From the NCBI RefSeq assembly GCF_900198605.1, contig NZ_FZPJ01000006.1, positions 1 through 64,000 on the forward strand: a DNA stretch of 64,000 nt, written 5' to 3'. The number at the start of each line of letters is the position of its first letter. The stretch's first letter is position 1. Source of the DNA: Helicobacter mesocricetorum. GTDB lineage: Bacteria > Campylobacterota > Campylobacteria > Campylobacterales > Helicobacteraceae. The translations under genes were made by a program, and so were the position numbers. Shown piece by piece: positions 1 to 8,500 of this stretch. The notes beneath the pieces are model-generated. The model saw only the letters and a list, made by a program, of their open reading frames with translations, was not told where the DNA came from and made no database searches.

Positions 1-317
1 GTGCTTGTATATTCTTTATTGGAGCTAAAAAGCAAGAAATCTGGCTTTTCTAGCTTGCCTTGAATGATTTTTTCCTCTTGTCTTATACACTCCCAGCCCA
101 AAATCTCTAGCACTTTAGCGATGAAATCATCTTCAAATTGATGCTCATTTTGCTTTTGGAATCTTGTTTTATCATAGAGGGCTTTTATGGATTCTAGGGC
201 GAGTTTGGCTTTTGATTCATTTTTGGCAAACGCATAGATTTGTGGAAAAGACACTTCTAGGGTGTGGCTTGTAAAAAGGTTGTTGTTAAGATAATTTTGA
301 TAGGGAGATTTTTGCAT
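1..317 (-). CDS. Type IIG restriction-modification enzyme, N-terminal part (cut by window edge)
   Basis: About 105 residues are visible from an ATG at 315-317, open to the window edge with no stop. The protein starts MQKSPYQNYLNNNLF and continues through FEDDFIAKVLEILGW, CIRQEEKIIQGKLEKPDF and LLF. This arrangement (helix, LGW, RQ, GK-KPDFLLF) is typical of the N-terminal PD-(D/E)XK nuclease region of long single-chain type IIG/IIL enzymes, which carry nuclease, methylase and target recognition in one polypeptide. The methylase motifs would lie beyond the window, so intactness cannot be judged. It follows the MboII-like endonuclease gene on the same strand, so two restriction systems sit side by side. 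The Shine-Dalgarno sequence is weak. Confidence 0.72.
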   Translation of the reverse strand, partial: MQKSPYQNYLNNNLFTSHTLEVSFPQIYAFAKNESKAKLALESIKALYDKTRFQKQNEHQFEDDFIAKVLEILGWECIRQEEKIIQGKLEKPDFLLFSSNKEYTS

Positions 318-389
318 CACTTATACTTTCTTTTAAATTTTAAATTATTAAAACTGCTTTTGGCGGCATTATCCTTGAAACCTTGAAAT

Positions 390-1703
390 TTAACGCAAGT
401 AGCAATCTTTTGGTTTGCTGTAAAATGCTTTTTTGTAGTTCATTGTTCTACCTCTATGTTCTACCTCTATACCCAACAAGCTTTGATTATATTTTATTAA
501 TCTTTGTCGCAGTTCTACTTTATATTTAATATTATCTACATACTTTAATACAATTTTATCACCCACTAAATTATCAAGTATGGCGTCTGAATCTTTAAAG
601 TTTAACCTTATTGCTTTTTTAGCACTTTTATCAAGGCTTAAAATCTTATGGGAGTTTGCATCAATATAGATTAAATTTTGCCAATTATCAATTGCTTTTA
701 GCGCATCAATATCCTTTGCGTAATAAAAAGGCACGATATGGTGAAGCTCAAAACGAACATCTTTTTGCACTCCGTGTTGCTCAAAATATTCTGTTTTGAT
801 TAAACTGCTGCGTTTAAATGTAATCTCTTGACCATTGATATTAGCTTTAAGCAATAGTCTTTGTTTTTCTGTATCGTATTCAAATAAAGACATTAAATCA
901 AAGCTATCAAACATACTTTGCGTTTCATTTCTCCAATTATGAAAGTCTCTCTTGTTTGTTTTGTTGCCCATAAAATTTTCAGGCAAACAGAATTCATTTA
1001 TTACATCTTCTACAACTTTGGCTCTGGACTTTAAACTTCTAAATTCATTAATAAATTCTACTATTTTATCTTTTGTTAGTATGCTATCCTGATATTCCTT
1101 GCCAAGATAAGTTACAAAAAACATCATTTCGCTAACACTTATATATTGTGGTTTAAGTGCATTCAAAATATCTAAAACATCTTGCACTACTCCATCAAAG
1201 ACGAAATCCAAAGCAATCCCTAATATTCTTTGCACTTCAAAAATATCTCTTGAATGGATAAAATCCAAGCCTTTTTGTGAAATCTTGACATATCTATATC
1301 GTGATTTTTTATCAATATCACACAATTCTTTTCTCTTGTTAAATCTGTCAATAAATCCCATTCTTTGCAGATTCACAAAAATAATCTTACGCATACCCAT
1401 ATCCGTAATACTTTTACCAAGATTCAACAAATCTCTATTAACATTTTTTAAATATTTGCAAAAATCTTGCTCCTCATCACCATAACGATAATTATCGCGT
1501 ATATCGCCTTGAGTATGTAGCAGCAAATCATCTTGCGGCAAATGTTTTAAAACTATTTTGATATATTCTGCACTCCAACGATAATGTTGCAACTTATGTG
1601 TTCCTCTATAATCGTTTCTCAACACTCTATGATAAAGAAATTTTAAACAATCAAGCGCAGGATTTATTCCTATTAATTTATCTTCAAATTCTTTTTGCGT
1701 CAT
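390..1703 (-). CDS. MboII-like type IIS restriction endonuclease (HNH family) with extended C-terminus
   Basis: This is a 437-residue protein. Residues about 318-355 carry an HNH/beta-beta-alpha-Me nuclease pattern: ELHHIVPFYYAK with H321-H322, then N343 and H352. Its position directly after an M.MboII-like methylase, in the order methylase-methylase-nuclease, points to an R.MboII-type enzyme, which recognises GAAGA and cuts a few bases away. That recognition sequence is inference from the family; H. pylori HpyII is the known relative. Its ATG overlaps the stop of the upstream methylase by 4 bp, so translation is probably coupled. The last 22 residues appear to be new: a perfect 13-bp tandem duplication shifts the frame past a TGA that would otherwise end the protein at 416 residues, the R.MboII length as I remember it. 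Activity with this tail is unknown. Confidence 0.85.
   Translation of the reverse strand: MTQKEFEDKLIGINPALDCLKFLYHRVLRNDYRGTHKLQHYRWSAEYIKIVLKHLPQDDLLLHTQGDIRDNYRYGDEEQDFCKYLKNVNRDLLNLGKSITDMGMRKIIFVNLQRMGFIDRFNKRKELCDIDKKSRYRYVKISQKGLDFIHSRDIFEVQRILGIALDFVFDGVVQDVLDILNALKPQYISVSEMMFFVTYLGKEYQDSILTKDKIVEFINEFRSLKSRAKVVEDVINEFCLPENFMGNKTNKRDFHNWRNETQSMFDSFDLMSLFEYDTEKQRLLLKANINGQEITFKRSSLIKTEYFEQHGVQKDVRFELHHIVPFYYAKDIDALKAIDNWQNLIYIDANSHKILSLDKSAKKAIRLNFKDSDAILDNLVGDKIVLKYVDNIKYKVELRQRLIKYNQSLLGIEVEHRGRTMNYKKAFYSKPKDCYLR
445..470. repeat. Perfect 13-bp tandem duplication in the endonuclease 3' end
   Basis: The 13-mer GTTCTACCTCTAT occurs twice with no gap, at 445-457 and 458-470. As 13 is not a multiple of three, the second copy changes the reading frame of the minus-strand endonuclease gene. 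With one copy removed the protein would end IEVEQ-stop at a TGA on 440-442. With two copies it continues for 22 residues to a stop at 390-392. Such duplications arise and collapse by slippage, so the locus could switch between two C-termini. Confidence 0.9.
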
Positions 1704-2482
1704 TTACCCTCCTTTATCTCTAAACTAGAATCTAAATAATTCCTATTTAATTCACATCCTATGTAATTTCTCCCTAATTCTCTAGCCACCATACTTGTAG
1801 TGCCACCACCAGCAAATAAATCTAGCACTAAATCCCCTTCTTTAGAGCTTGCTTTAATCATTCTCTCTATCATTTCTTTTGGTTTTGGGGTAGGGTGATT
1901 GAGTTTTTGCACCTTGCCATTAACCTTTTGCTTATGTCTCTCACTCACTATCTCCCACACATCTGGACAAAGCTTTCCTTTCTCATTAGGATACCAACGC
2001 TTACCATTTTTTAAGATTCCTTTTTCTCTTGCGTGTGCCATTCTTTGCGTAGATTCATAAGGTATTCTTATAGAATCACAATCAAAATAGTAATTTTTAG
2101 AATCCATTGTATAAAATAAAATGGATTCTTGATTGTTTAAGAATCTCTTTTTTGTATAACTCAAGCCGTCTTTTTTATACCAAGTAATAAAGTTTTGAAA
2201 TACCGCCTTTCCTCGTAAGTAATGCAAAAATAAAGCACAATGATAAGGCGTATTAAAAATATAAAAACTCCCATTTGGTTTTATTTTTTGCAACATTAAA
2301 TCAATCCAAACAAAGCTAAAATCTAAAAATTCTTGCTCATTTTTAAACTTATCCCAATCTGCTACCTTAAGATTATAAGGAGGGTCAATAATTGCCAAAT
2401 CCGCATAATCATCTGGCAAAGATTCTAAAAAATCTATTATATTTTGTATGTAAATTGTGTTATATTGCAAAGCGGAGTTCAT
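1700..2482 (-). CDS. Adenine-N6 DNA methyltransferase, M1.MboII-like (beta class)
   Basis: This 260-residue methylase has the catalytic motif IDPPYNLKVADWD at about residues 32-44 and the SAM-binding motif LDLFAGGGTT near residue 220. The order DPPY first and FxGxG last is that of beta-class adenine methylases. The length equals that recalled for M.MboII, and segments such as GILKNGKRW and NGKVQKLNHPTPKP are hallmarks of that group, which modifies adenine in GAAGA. It protects host DNA against the nuclease encoded next to it. The start ATG overlaps the stop of the upstream methylase by one base and its own stop overlaps the nuclease start, so the three genes form one coupled operon. Specificity is inferred from homology. 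Confidence 0.92.
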   Translation of the reverse strand: MNSALQYNTIYIQNIIDFLESLPDDYADLAIIDPPYNLKVADWDKFKNEQEFLDFSFVWIDLMLQKIKPNGSFYIFNTPYHCALFLHYLRGKAVFQNFITWYKKDGLSYTKKRFLNNQESILFYTMDSKNYYFDCDSIRIPYESTQRMAHAREKGILKNGKRWYPNEKGKLCPDVWEIVSERHKQKVNGKVQKLNHPTPKPKEMIERMIKASSKEGDLVLDLFAGGGTTSMVARELGRNYIGCELNRNYLDSSLEIKEGK

Positions 2483-3330
2483 TAAAACAATTCTCCTTGC
2501 AATTTTTCCTCTATGACACTCTTATAATGTGCATAAAGTTCATACCCTATATAATTTCTTTTGAGTTCTTTAGCAACCTTTAATGTTGTCCCACTTCCCG
2601 CAAAAGGGTCTAACACTACATCTCCTACAAAAGAATAAAGCTTAATAAGGCGATAAGGTATAACTTCGGGCATAATGGCTGAATGCTTCCCAAAAGCACT
2701 ATCGCTTTTGTTTGGAATAGGAATATGCCAAATTTGTTTTGTGTATTCCACCCATTCTTTTTGACTAAGTTTGCTTTGTTCCTTTATCTCTTGTGGAATC
2801 TTATTGTTTGGTTTGCCATCTTTAACATAAACACTTATAAATTCGCTTGTATTTTGTGCATAAAAATTGCGTGGATAAGGATAGCTTCCAAACATTAGTG
2901 ATTTTGTCGTATTCGTGCGATTCCAGATATACAAATCAAGCAAAAATAATGGGGTAGATTCTAAAATACTATGCTGAATACCGCTTTGCAAGTCAAAAAT
3001 ATGGCGATTGTAATGTGTGTTTAAATCCTTTTTAAGCATAGGCATTAAAGGCACATTGATACAGAGTTTGCCATTTGGTTTTAACACCCTATAGCATTCC
3101 TCCCAAACTTGCAATAAACCATTAATATACTCTTTATAATCGTTGATTGCACCTAAATCCTCTTTTTTAGATTCTGAATATTGTATATTTTGGTAGCCAT
3201 TTTTAGAATAATCTTTGATATTAAAATAAGGTGGGGATGTGATGATTAAATCCACACTGTTATTCAATACCTCCTTCATATCAGTGCTAGATTTGTATAA
3301 TATTTGATTAATGGGATTTGTTGCTATCAT
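2482..3330 (-). CDS. Cytosine-N4 DNA methyltransferase, M2.MboII-like (beta class)
   Basis: The protein has about 282 residues when started at the ATG on 3328-3330 (MIATNPINQILYKS). The catalytic motif is TSPPYFNIKDY at residues 31-41, with SPPY as expected for N4-cytosine methylases. The SAM motif LDPFAGSGTT lies near the C-terminus. In MboII and HpyII systems a second methylase modifies cytosine on the TCTTC strand, and this gene is the likely counterpart. The frame is open to an ATG at 3402, inside the end of the preceding dehydrogenase gene. The extra 24 residues are low complexity and neither start has a good ribosome-binding site, so I prefer 3330. It is the first gene of the methylase-methylase-nuclease operon. 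Confidence 0.87.
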   Translation of the reverse strand: MIATNPINQILYKSSTDMKEVLNNSVDLIITSPPYFNIKDYSKNGYQNIQYSESKKEDLGAINDYKEYINGLLQVWEECYRVLKPNGKLCINVPLMPMLKKDLNTHYNRHIFDLQSGIQHSILESTPLFLLDLYIWNRTNTTKSLMFGSYPYPRNFYAQNTSEFISVYVKDGKPNNKIPQEIKEQSKLSQKEWVEYTKQIWHIPIPNKSDSAFGKHSAIMPEVIPYRLIKLYSFVGDVVLDPFAGSGTTLKVAKELKRNYIGYELYAHYKSVIEEKLQGELF

Positions 3331-3388
3331 AACTTTAATACATTTAATTTTGATGTTACCATTAGCATATTTATATTGGATGTTATCA

Positions 3389-5242
3389 TTACCCCCTCCC
3401 ATCTTCTAGCACTTTTATTTCCCCACTCGATTCTATCTCCAAAACCACATAAGGCAATCCTTGCTTATTTAACTCTTGCATAAAACAATCGGGGTCGTTT
3501 TGTTCCATATTCCACACCCCTGCTCCATTTTGAGAATCCACACCCTGCGTCTCGCCACCTTTTGGCATATCTTTATTAAGCTCTAAACGCTTGGTATTGT
3601 AAGATTTCACATTAGAATCTAAAGAATGTGTATCTTGCTTAAGATTTGCAGGTTGTGCCGAAAAATCCGATTGAGATAAGGCTGTGTGCCTATCGATTGA
3701 GGATTTTTCAAGCTCCTGCGAAGATTGAGTAAGAGACACATTCTTGCTTGCACCGATCCCCCATTTACCCTCACATATTAACTTCGCCCCAATCATCGCA
3801 GGCACACCTGTGGTATAGCTCACCCCTTGCGCATTGACTTCCTCATAGCATTTCTCATGCTCACATACATTATAAATATAAATCGTGCGTTCCACTCCGT
3901 CTTTCACCCCACGCATATAGCAGCCGATATTTGTCTTGCCTTTTGTGCGGCTTGCTAGGCTCGCAGGGTCGGGCAGAAGCGTCTTTAGCACCTCGATAGG
4001 CACGATTTTTTGCCCCTTATGCTCCACACTATCCACACGCAAAAGCCCGATGTTCTCAAGACATTTCATATGCGTGAGATAGCTTTCTCCAAAGGTCATA
4101 AAAAAGCGGATTCTTTTAAGCCCCCGCACATTGCGCACCAAAGATTCCAATTCCTCGTGATATAAAAGATAGGAGTTTTTCGCGCCCACTTCGGGATAAT
4201 CCCATTCTTTCATCAATGCAAGAGGTGCGATGTCGCGCCACTCCCCGCCAAAATAACTCTCATTTCGTAAATCCTGCGTGTTGGATTCAAGCGCAAAATG
4301 CTTCTCTTCACGCTCAAACTTGCGATAGATTCTATCTTGTTGCAAATCGGGGTTTAGATTTAAATCTAGCTCTGAAACAATGCTTACTTCAGCTTTGCTT
4401 GATTGTTGGTTGTGGGATTCTTTATCCACCCCCCTGCCCTCTCGTTCCGGGAGGGGGGGGACGATGGTAGAATCCTCCGCAAGAGAGGGGGGAGTAGGCT
4501 GAGATTCTTCGCCTAAAGGCTCAGAATGACAATTTTTCCCTTTGTTATACTGAGGCTCTAAAAAAGCCGAAGTACCTCTAAAGGATTCTTCAGCCTTGCT
4601 TTGCAAGACTTCAGAATGACAAAAATACTTGCTAGAATCCCACACCCAATACCTAGCCTTTGAGCTAACCTCACGCAAATTAATTTCGGGATTGAAATTT
4701 GTCGCAAACGCATAGCCGTGGTCCCCTGCGTTGCAATCCAAAATATCAATAGCGTGAATCTCATCAAAATAATGCTTCTGCGCATAAGCACAAAAGACAT
4801 TTGTAACACCCGGGTCAAACCCGCTGCCTAGCAGGGCGAAAATCCCCGCTTCTTTGTAACGCGTATCATACGCCCATTGCTCTTTATACTCAAAATGCGC
4901 AGAATCTGGGTGTTCGTAGTTTGCCGTATCTAAATAATGTGTTTTCGTCCTTAAACACGCTTCCATAATGCTCAAATCTTGATAGGGAAGCGCGACATTC
5001 ACGACAAGCTTAGGTTTAACACGTTCAATCAATGCCACAAGCTCCTCTACATTATCCGCATCCACAGAGCAAATCTCAATCTCGCCCAATCCCTTAGAGC
5101 GGATAGAATCCGCAATCACCTTACATTTCTCAAGTGTACGTGAAGCAAGCACAATGCGTGAAAATACCCCACGATTTTTCGCCATTTTGTGCGCCACCAC
5201 GCCACCAACACCCCCCGCACCAATTTGTAAAACAACTGCCAT
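3389..5242 (-). CDS. Carboxynorspermidine/carboxyspermidine dehydrogenase (saccharopine dehydrogenase family) with two in-frame insertions
   Basis: An N-terminal Rossmann motif, LQIGAGGVGGVVAHKMA, is followed by VNVALPYQD, DTANYEHPD and GSGFDPGVTN, then YLLYHEELESL, FGESYLTH, IYIYNVCEHE and VSYTTGVPAMIGAKL. These identify the family that condenses aspartate semialdehyde with putrescine to carboxyspermidine, the alternative spermidine route known from Campylobacter. The protein has 617 residues against about 400 normally. The excess is two segments that break conserved stretches: residues about 202-332, between ARYW and GGEWRDIAPL, and about 497-572, between EGKWG and GAGVWNMEQNDPD. The first contains palindromic repeats read as CHSEVLQSKAEES and CHSEPLGEESQ, plus a C8 run. 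Removing both leaves about 410 residues. Whether the enlarged enzyme folds is unknown. The restriction operon starts at its 3' end. Confidence 0.82.
   Translation of the reverse strand: MAVVLQIGAGGVGGVVAHKMAKNRGVFSRIVLASRTLEKCKVIADSIRSKGLGEIEICSVDADNVEELVALIERVKPKLVVNVALPYQDLSIMEACLRTKTHYLDTANYEHPDSAHFEYKEQWAYDTRYKEAGIFALLGSGFDPGVTNVFCAYAQKHYFDEIHAIDILDCNAGDHGYAFATNFNPEINLREVSSKARYWVWDSSKYFCHSEVLQSKAEESFRGTSAFLEPQYNKGKNCHSEPLGEESQPTPPSLAEDSTIVPPLPEREGRGVDKESHNQQSSKAEVSIVSELDLNLNPDLQQDRIYRKFEREEKHFALESNTQDLRNESYFGGEWRDIAPLALMKEWDYPEVGAKNSYLLYHEELESLVRNVRGLKRIRFFMTFGESYLTHMKCLENIGLLRVDSVEHKGQKIVPIEVLKTLLPDPASLASRTKGKTNIGCYMRGVKDGVERTIYIYNVCEHEKCYEEVNAQGVSYTTGVPAMIGAKLICEGKWGIGASKNVSLTQSSQELEKSSIDRHTALSQSDFSAQPANLKQDTHSLDSNVKSYNTKRLELNKDMPKGGETQGVDSQNGAGVWNMEQNDPDCFMQELNKQGLPYVVLEIESSGEIKVLEDGRG
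3527..3754. repeat. Second in-frame insertion in the dehydrogenase gene
   Basis: This segment encodes residues about 497-572, a serine-, glutamine- and asparagine-rich stretch containing LSQSDFSAQPANLKQDTHS. It separates EGKWGIG from GAGVWNMEQNDPD, which should be nearly adjacent in this family. Boundaries are estimated from where family-like sequence stops and resumes. Its origin is not recognised; the composition resembles other translated intergenic or repeat DNA. It is in frame and has no stop. Confidence 0.55.
4501..4531. repeat. Palindromic repeat unit A
   Basis: The unit starts GAGATTCTTC, has the hairpin GCCTAAAGGC in the middle and ends TCAGAATGACA. The outer arms ATTCT and AGAAT are also inverted. 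It shares both ends with the unit at 4583-4621 but has a different central hairpin. It is translated as CHSEPLGEESQ in the minus-strand dehydrogenase. Confidence 0.65.
4583..4621. repeat. Palindromic repeat unit B
   Basis: The unit starts GGATTCTTCAGCC, has a central hairpin of GCCTTGC against GCAAGAC and ends TTCAGAATGACA. Its ends match unit A about 50 bp away, so two members of one dispersed family sit in the same gene. It is translated as CHSEVLQSKAEES. Confidence 0.65.
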
Positions 5243-5393
5243 ATAAAGCCCTCTTAGTAAATTTATTTGAAATTCTACAAAAACATTATAAAGTTTTCGT
5301 AAAATGAATAGCCCCTATTTAAGAATACTTTCTAAGGATATTTTTAATATTTTTAAGAAAAATCTTAGTAGAATATGCTTCTTTAAAAAACAA

Positions 5394-5493
5394 AGGAGGG
5401 TATATGCCTCTGGTGGGCATCGTGGGCTTCAAACCCATTTGAGCGGATAGGTGTCTATTTGCTGGAGAGTTCGATTCTCTCACCCTCTCGCCA
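5394..5493 (+). tRNA. selC: tRNA-Sec (anticodon TCA)
   Basis: This is a 99-100 nt tRNA-like sequence ending in an encoded CCA at 5491-5493. The anticodon stem-loop GTGGG-CTTCAAA-CCCAT places TCA at 5429-5431. The T arm is GAGAG-TTCGATT-CTCTC. The D stem is ATGCC/GGCAT. A long variable arm pairs GCGGATAG with CTATTTGC. The UCA anticodon, long extra arm and overall length are diagnostic of selenocysteine tRNA. The acceptor stem is slightly irregular: A5394 opposes C5489 and G5395 faces T5488, so the exact 5' end is uncertain. It implies UGA-decoded selenoproteins and selA/selB/selD elsewhere in the genome. The ftsK gene begins 30 bp downstream on the same strand. Confidence 0.9.
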
Positions 5494-5523
5494 CTTAGTC
5501 ATTAGAGGTGTATTATTAAAACA

Positions 5524-8500
5524 TTGCCAAAGTTAAATTATAGAATAACGTTTATTGCCTTTTTGATTATCTCTGGGATATTTTCAATATTTGGAAGTCT
5601 TGGTTGGCTGGGAAACTTTGGTCAATCTTATGCAAATTTACATTTCAAGCTTTTTGGATATTTAGGATACATTTGGCTTTTTTTTCTGGCTTATTTATGC
5701 GCTAAAATCAACTACCCTCTAAAGTTTAATCAACAATTTTTAGAAAAATCTCTAGGCATTAGCCTAATTATTATTGCCCTTTTAATGTTGCAAAGCCTTT
5801 TTCTTACAGATAGTGGTATGTTTGGAATAGCACTTAATAGCATATTGCAACCTCTTATTAGAGCCGTTGGTGTGTTTTTATTAAGCTGTATAATTTTATC
5901 CCTTGGAATTATGCTTTTTCTACAAATAAACTTCAAAGAATCTTATTCTTTGTTTATCAAAGATATTAAAAAAGATTGGAATAATTTATCAAAAAACCTT
6001 AGTTTTTATAAAAAACTCCAAAACCTCTTCTCATATTCTAAAAATTCTTTAAACAAAATACAATCTTCGTCCCCCTCCCCTCGTCCTTTAACCCTTGAAG
6101 AATTAATTGATAGATCTTCACAAAATCAAGAAAACTTCCATCAACCCAAAGAAGAAGAAAAAAACCAAGATATTCAAGACCAAGATATTCAAGATAATGC
6201 CAAAGAAGATATGCTATTAATGCCTTCACCAAACACCACTGAAAGTATTGATGAGGCAAGAGATGGCAGTGAATTACTTATTTATGAAAAAGATGAACAA
6301 AGTTCAGAAGAATCCTTTTTAGAAGAAGAGAAAGAAGATATTTCTTCAAAAATTAGGTTAATCCCCATTAAAGACATTCAACAAAAAAATCTGCAAAATT
6401 TCGTGCATATTGACCCAAAAGACGCTATGGAAAGGTTAAAAAAAATCGAAAAAACCCTCTATAAAGAGCCACAATCTCAAGAAAACACCTTAAAATTAAT
6501 CCCAAAATCAGAGATTCAATCTCCACAACCCCCCGAACAGCCTGTAGAATTCATCAAAGAACCTCCAAAAGAATCTAAAAAAATTAAACCCATTAAAACC
6601 TACCCAAAAGATCTCTATTCCCCCAAACCCTTTAGTGCTTATTTAGAAGATAATAATACCCCTACAAAAGAAATTATTCCCTCTATTAACGAAGATACAA
6701 CACTTCCTAATACGATTTTTTACTACACCAAAAAAGACACTCAAACTCCACAAGAAATGCCACAAGAAGAAAAAATTCCACAAACCACAGAATATTTGCA
6801 AAATACTCCTTTAACTGCTCCCACAACGCAGACCACAGAAGACCCCTCTAAAGAAAACCACACAAAAAGTGATTTACCCACAACTACTCCCATACAAACA
6901 GAATCTAAAACTTCGCAGTCTTTGCCACAAAATCGGACTTATGAAAGCCCTAAAAATTATTCAACCGATTTCTTTTGCAATAATGAAATTCCCCTTTATG
7001 GACTTACTAATGTTACCCCTCATCATCAAATCCCTACACCGCAAAATCCATCACCTAATCCCATTGACACACAACCCAAACAAGATAAGGTGCAATCCAC
7101 CCCAACACCCTTGCAATCTCAAGACATATCCCAAGAATTACCCCCTAAAGAAACTTCTTCAGCCAAAACACCACAAGTCCCTCAAATAAAGACTCTAAAA
7201 GAAAATGAGGCTTTGCTACACCAAATGGATTATAATGCCACGCAAGAATCTAAAGATCAAAACTTCATATTGCCTAAACTAGACTTTCTACAACTACCCA
7301 AAGAAGAAAGAATCGAAATTGATGAGAGTGAAATTGACAAAAAAATCAATGATTTATTAAGTAAATTACGAATGTTTAAGATTGAAGGTGATATTGTCTG
7401 CACTTATTCTGGACCTATTGTAACAACCTTTGAATTCCGCCCAAGCCCTAATGTCAAGGTTTCAAGAATCCTAACCCTTCAAGATGATTTAGCAATGGCA
7501 CTAAGGGCAAAAACCATTAGGATTCAAGCTCCTGTTCCGGGTAAAGATGTCGTAGGAATAGAAATTCCCAACAATCAAATCCAAACCATTTACCTAAGAG
7601 AGATTTTAGAAAATGATTTATTCCAAAGCTCAACCTCTCCGCTTACCCTAGCACTTGGCAAAGATATCGTAGGAAACCCCTTTATCACGGATTTAAAAAA
7701 GCTCCCTCATTTGCTTATTGCAGGAACCACAGGGAGTGGCAAGAGCGTGGGGATTAATGCGATGATTCTCTCCTTACTCTATAAAAATACACCTGATGAA
7801 TTAAAGCTTATTATGATTGATCCAAAAATGCTAGAATTTAGCATTTATAACGATATTCCCCATCTATTAACCCCTGTTATCACGCAGCCCAAAAAAGCCA
7901 TTATCGCACTTGATAACACCGTAAAAGAAATGGAGAGACGTTATGCGCTAATGAGTGAAGTAAGGACAAAAAACATAGAGGGCTATAACCAAAAAGCCCA
8001 AATAGAAGGCTTTGAACCCTTCCCTTATATTGTTGTTATCATTGATGAATTAGCAGATTTAATGATGAGTGGGGGCAAAGAAGCGGAAATTTCCATCTCT
8101 CGTTTAGCGCAAATGGCAAGGGCTAGCGGAATCCACTTAATCGTTGCCACCCAAAGACCAAGCGTTGATGTGGTTACAGGTATCATTAAAGCCAATTTAC
8201 CCTCTCGCATTAGCTATAAAGTAGGGCAAAAAATAGATTCTAAAGTGATTTTAGATACCTTTGGTGCTGAATCACTCTTAGGAAAAGGGGATATGTTATT
8301 TACTCCACCAAGTGGAGGTATCGTCCGCCTACACGCACCTTGGAGTACAGAACAAGAAATTGAGGAAATTGTAAATTTTATTAAATCCCAAAGAAGTGCA
8401 AACTATGATGAAAACTTCACACCAAGCGAAGATGAGACTTTAGGATTGCGTTATGAAGGGGAAACTGATGAACTCTATGAAGAAGCCAAGCAAATTATCT

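Larger units (their letters stand above)
4247..4639. repeat. First in-frame insertion in the dehydrogenase gene, carrying palindromic elements
   Basis: This roughly 390-bp segment encodes residues about 202-332, where the family has only a short linker. It holds two related palindromic units at 4501-4531 and 4583-4621. Each runs from GATTCTTC through a small hairpin to TCAGAATGACA. It also holds a C/G-rich imperfect inverted repeat at 4429-4460 ending in eight Gs. The units resemble the dispersed GTCATTCTGAG...GAAGAATC repeats I know from enterohepatic Helicobacter intergenic DNA. The whole block stays open in the gene's frame. Exact ends are estimated from loss of family similarity. Confidence 0.6.

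Noticed and set aside
4216-4818. Frames on the plus strand (4216-4470) and in another minus frame (4558-4818) within the dehydrogenase gene
   Set aside because: Both overlap the real gene entirely and translate the repeat insert or conserved region in the wrong frame.
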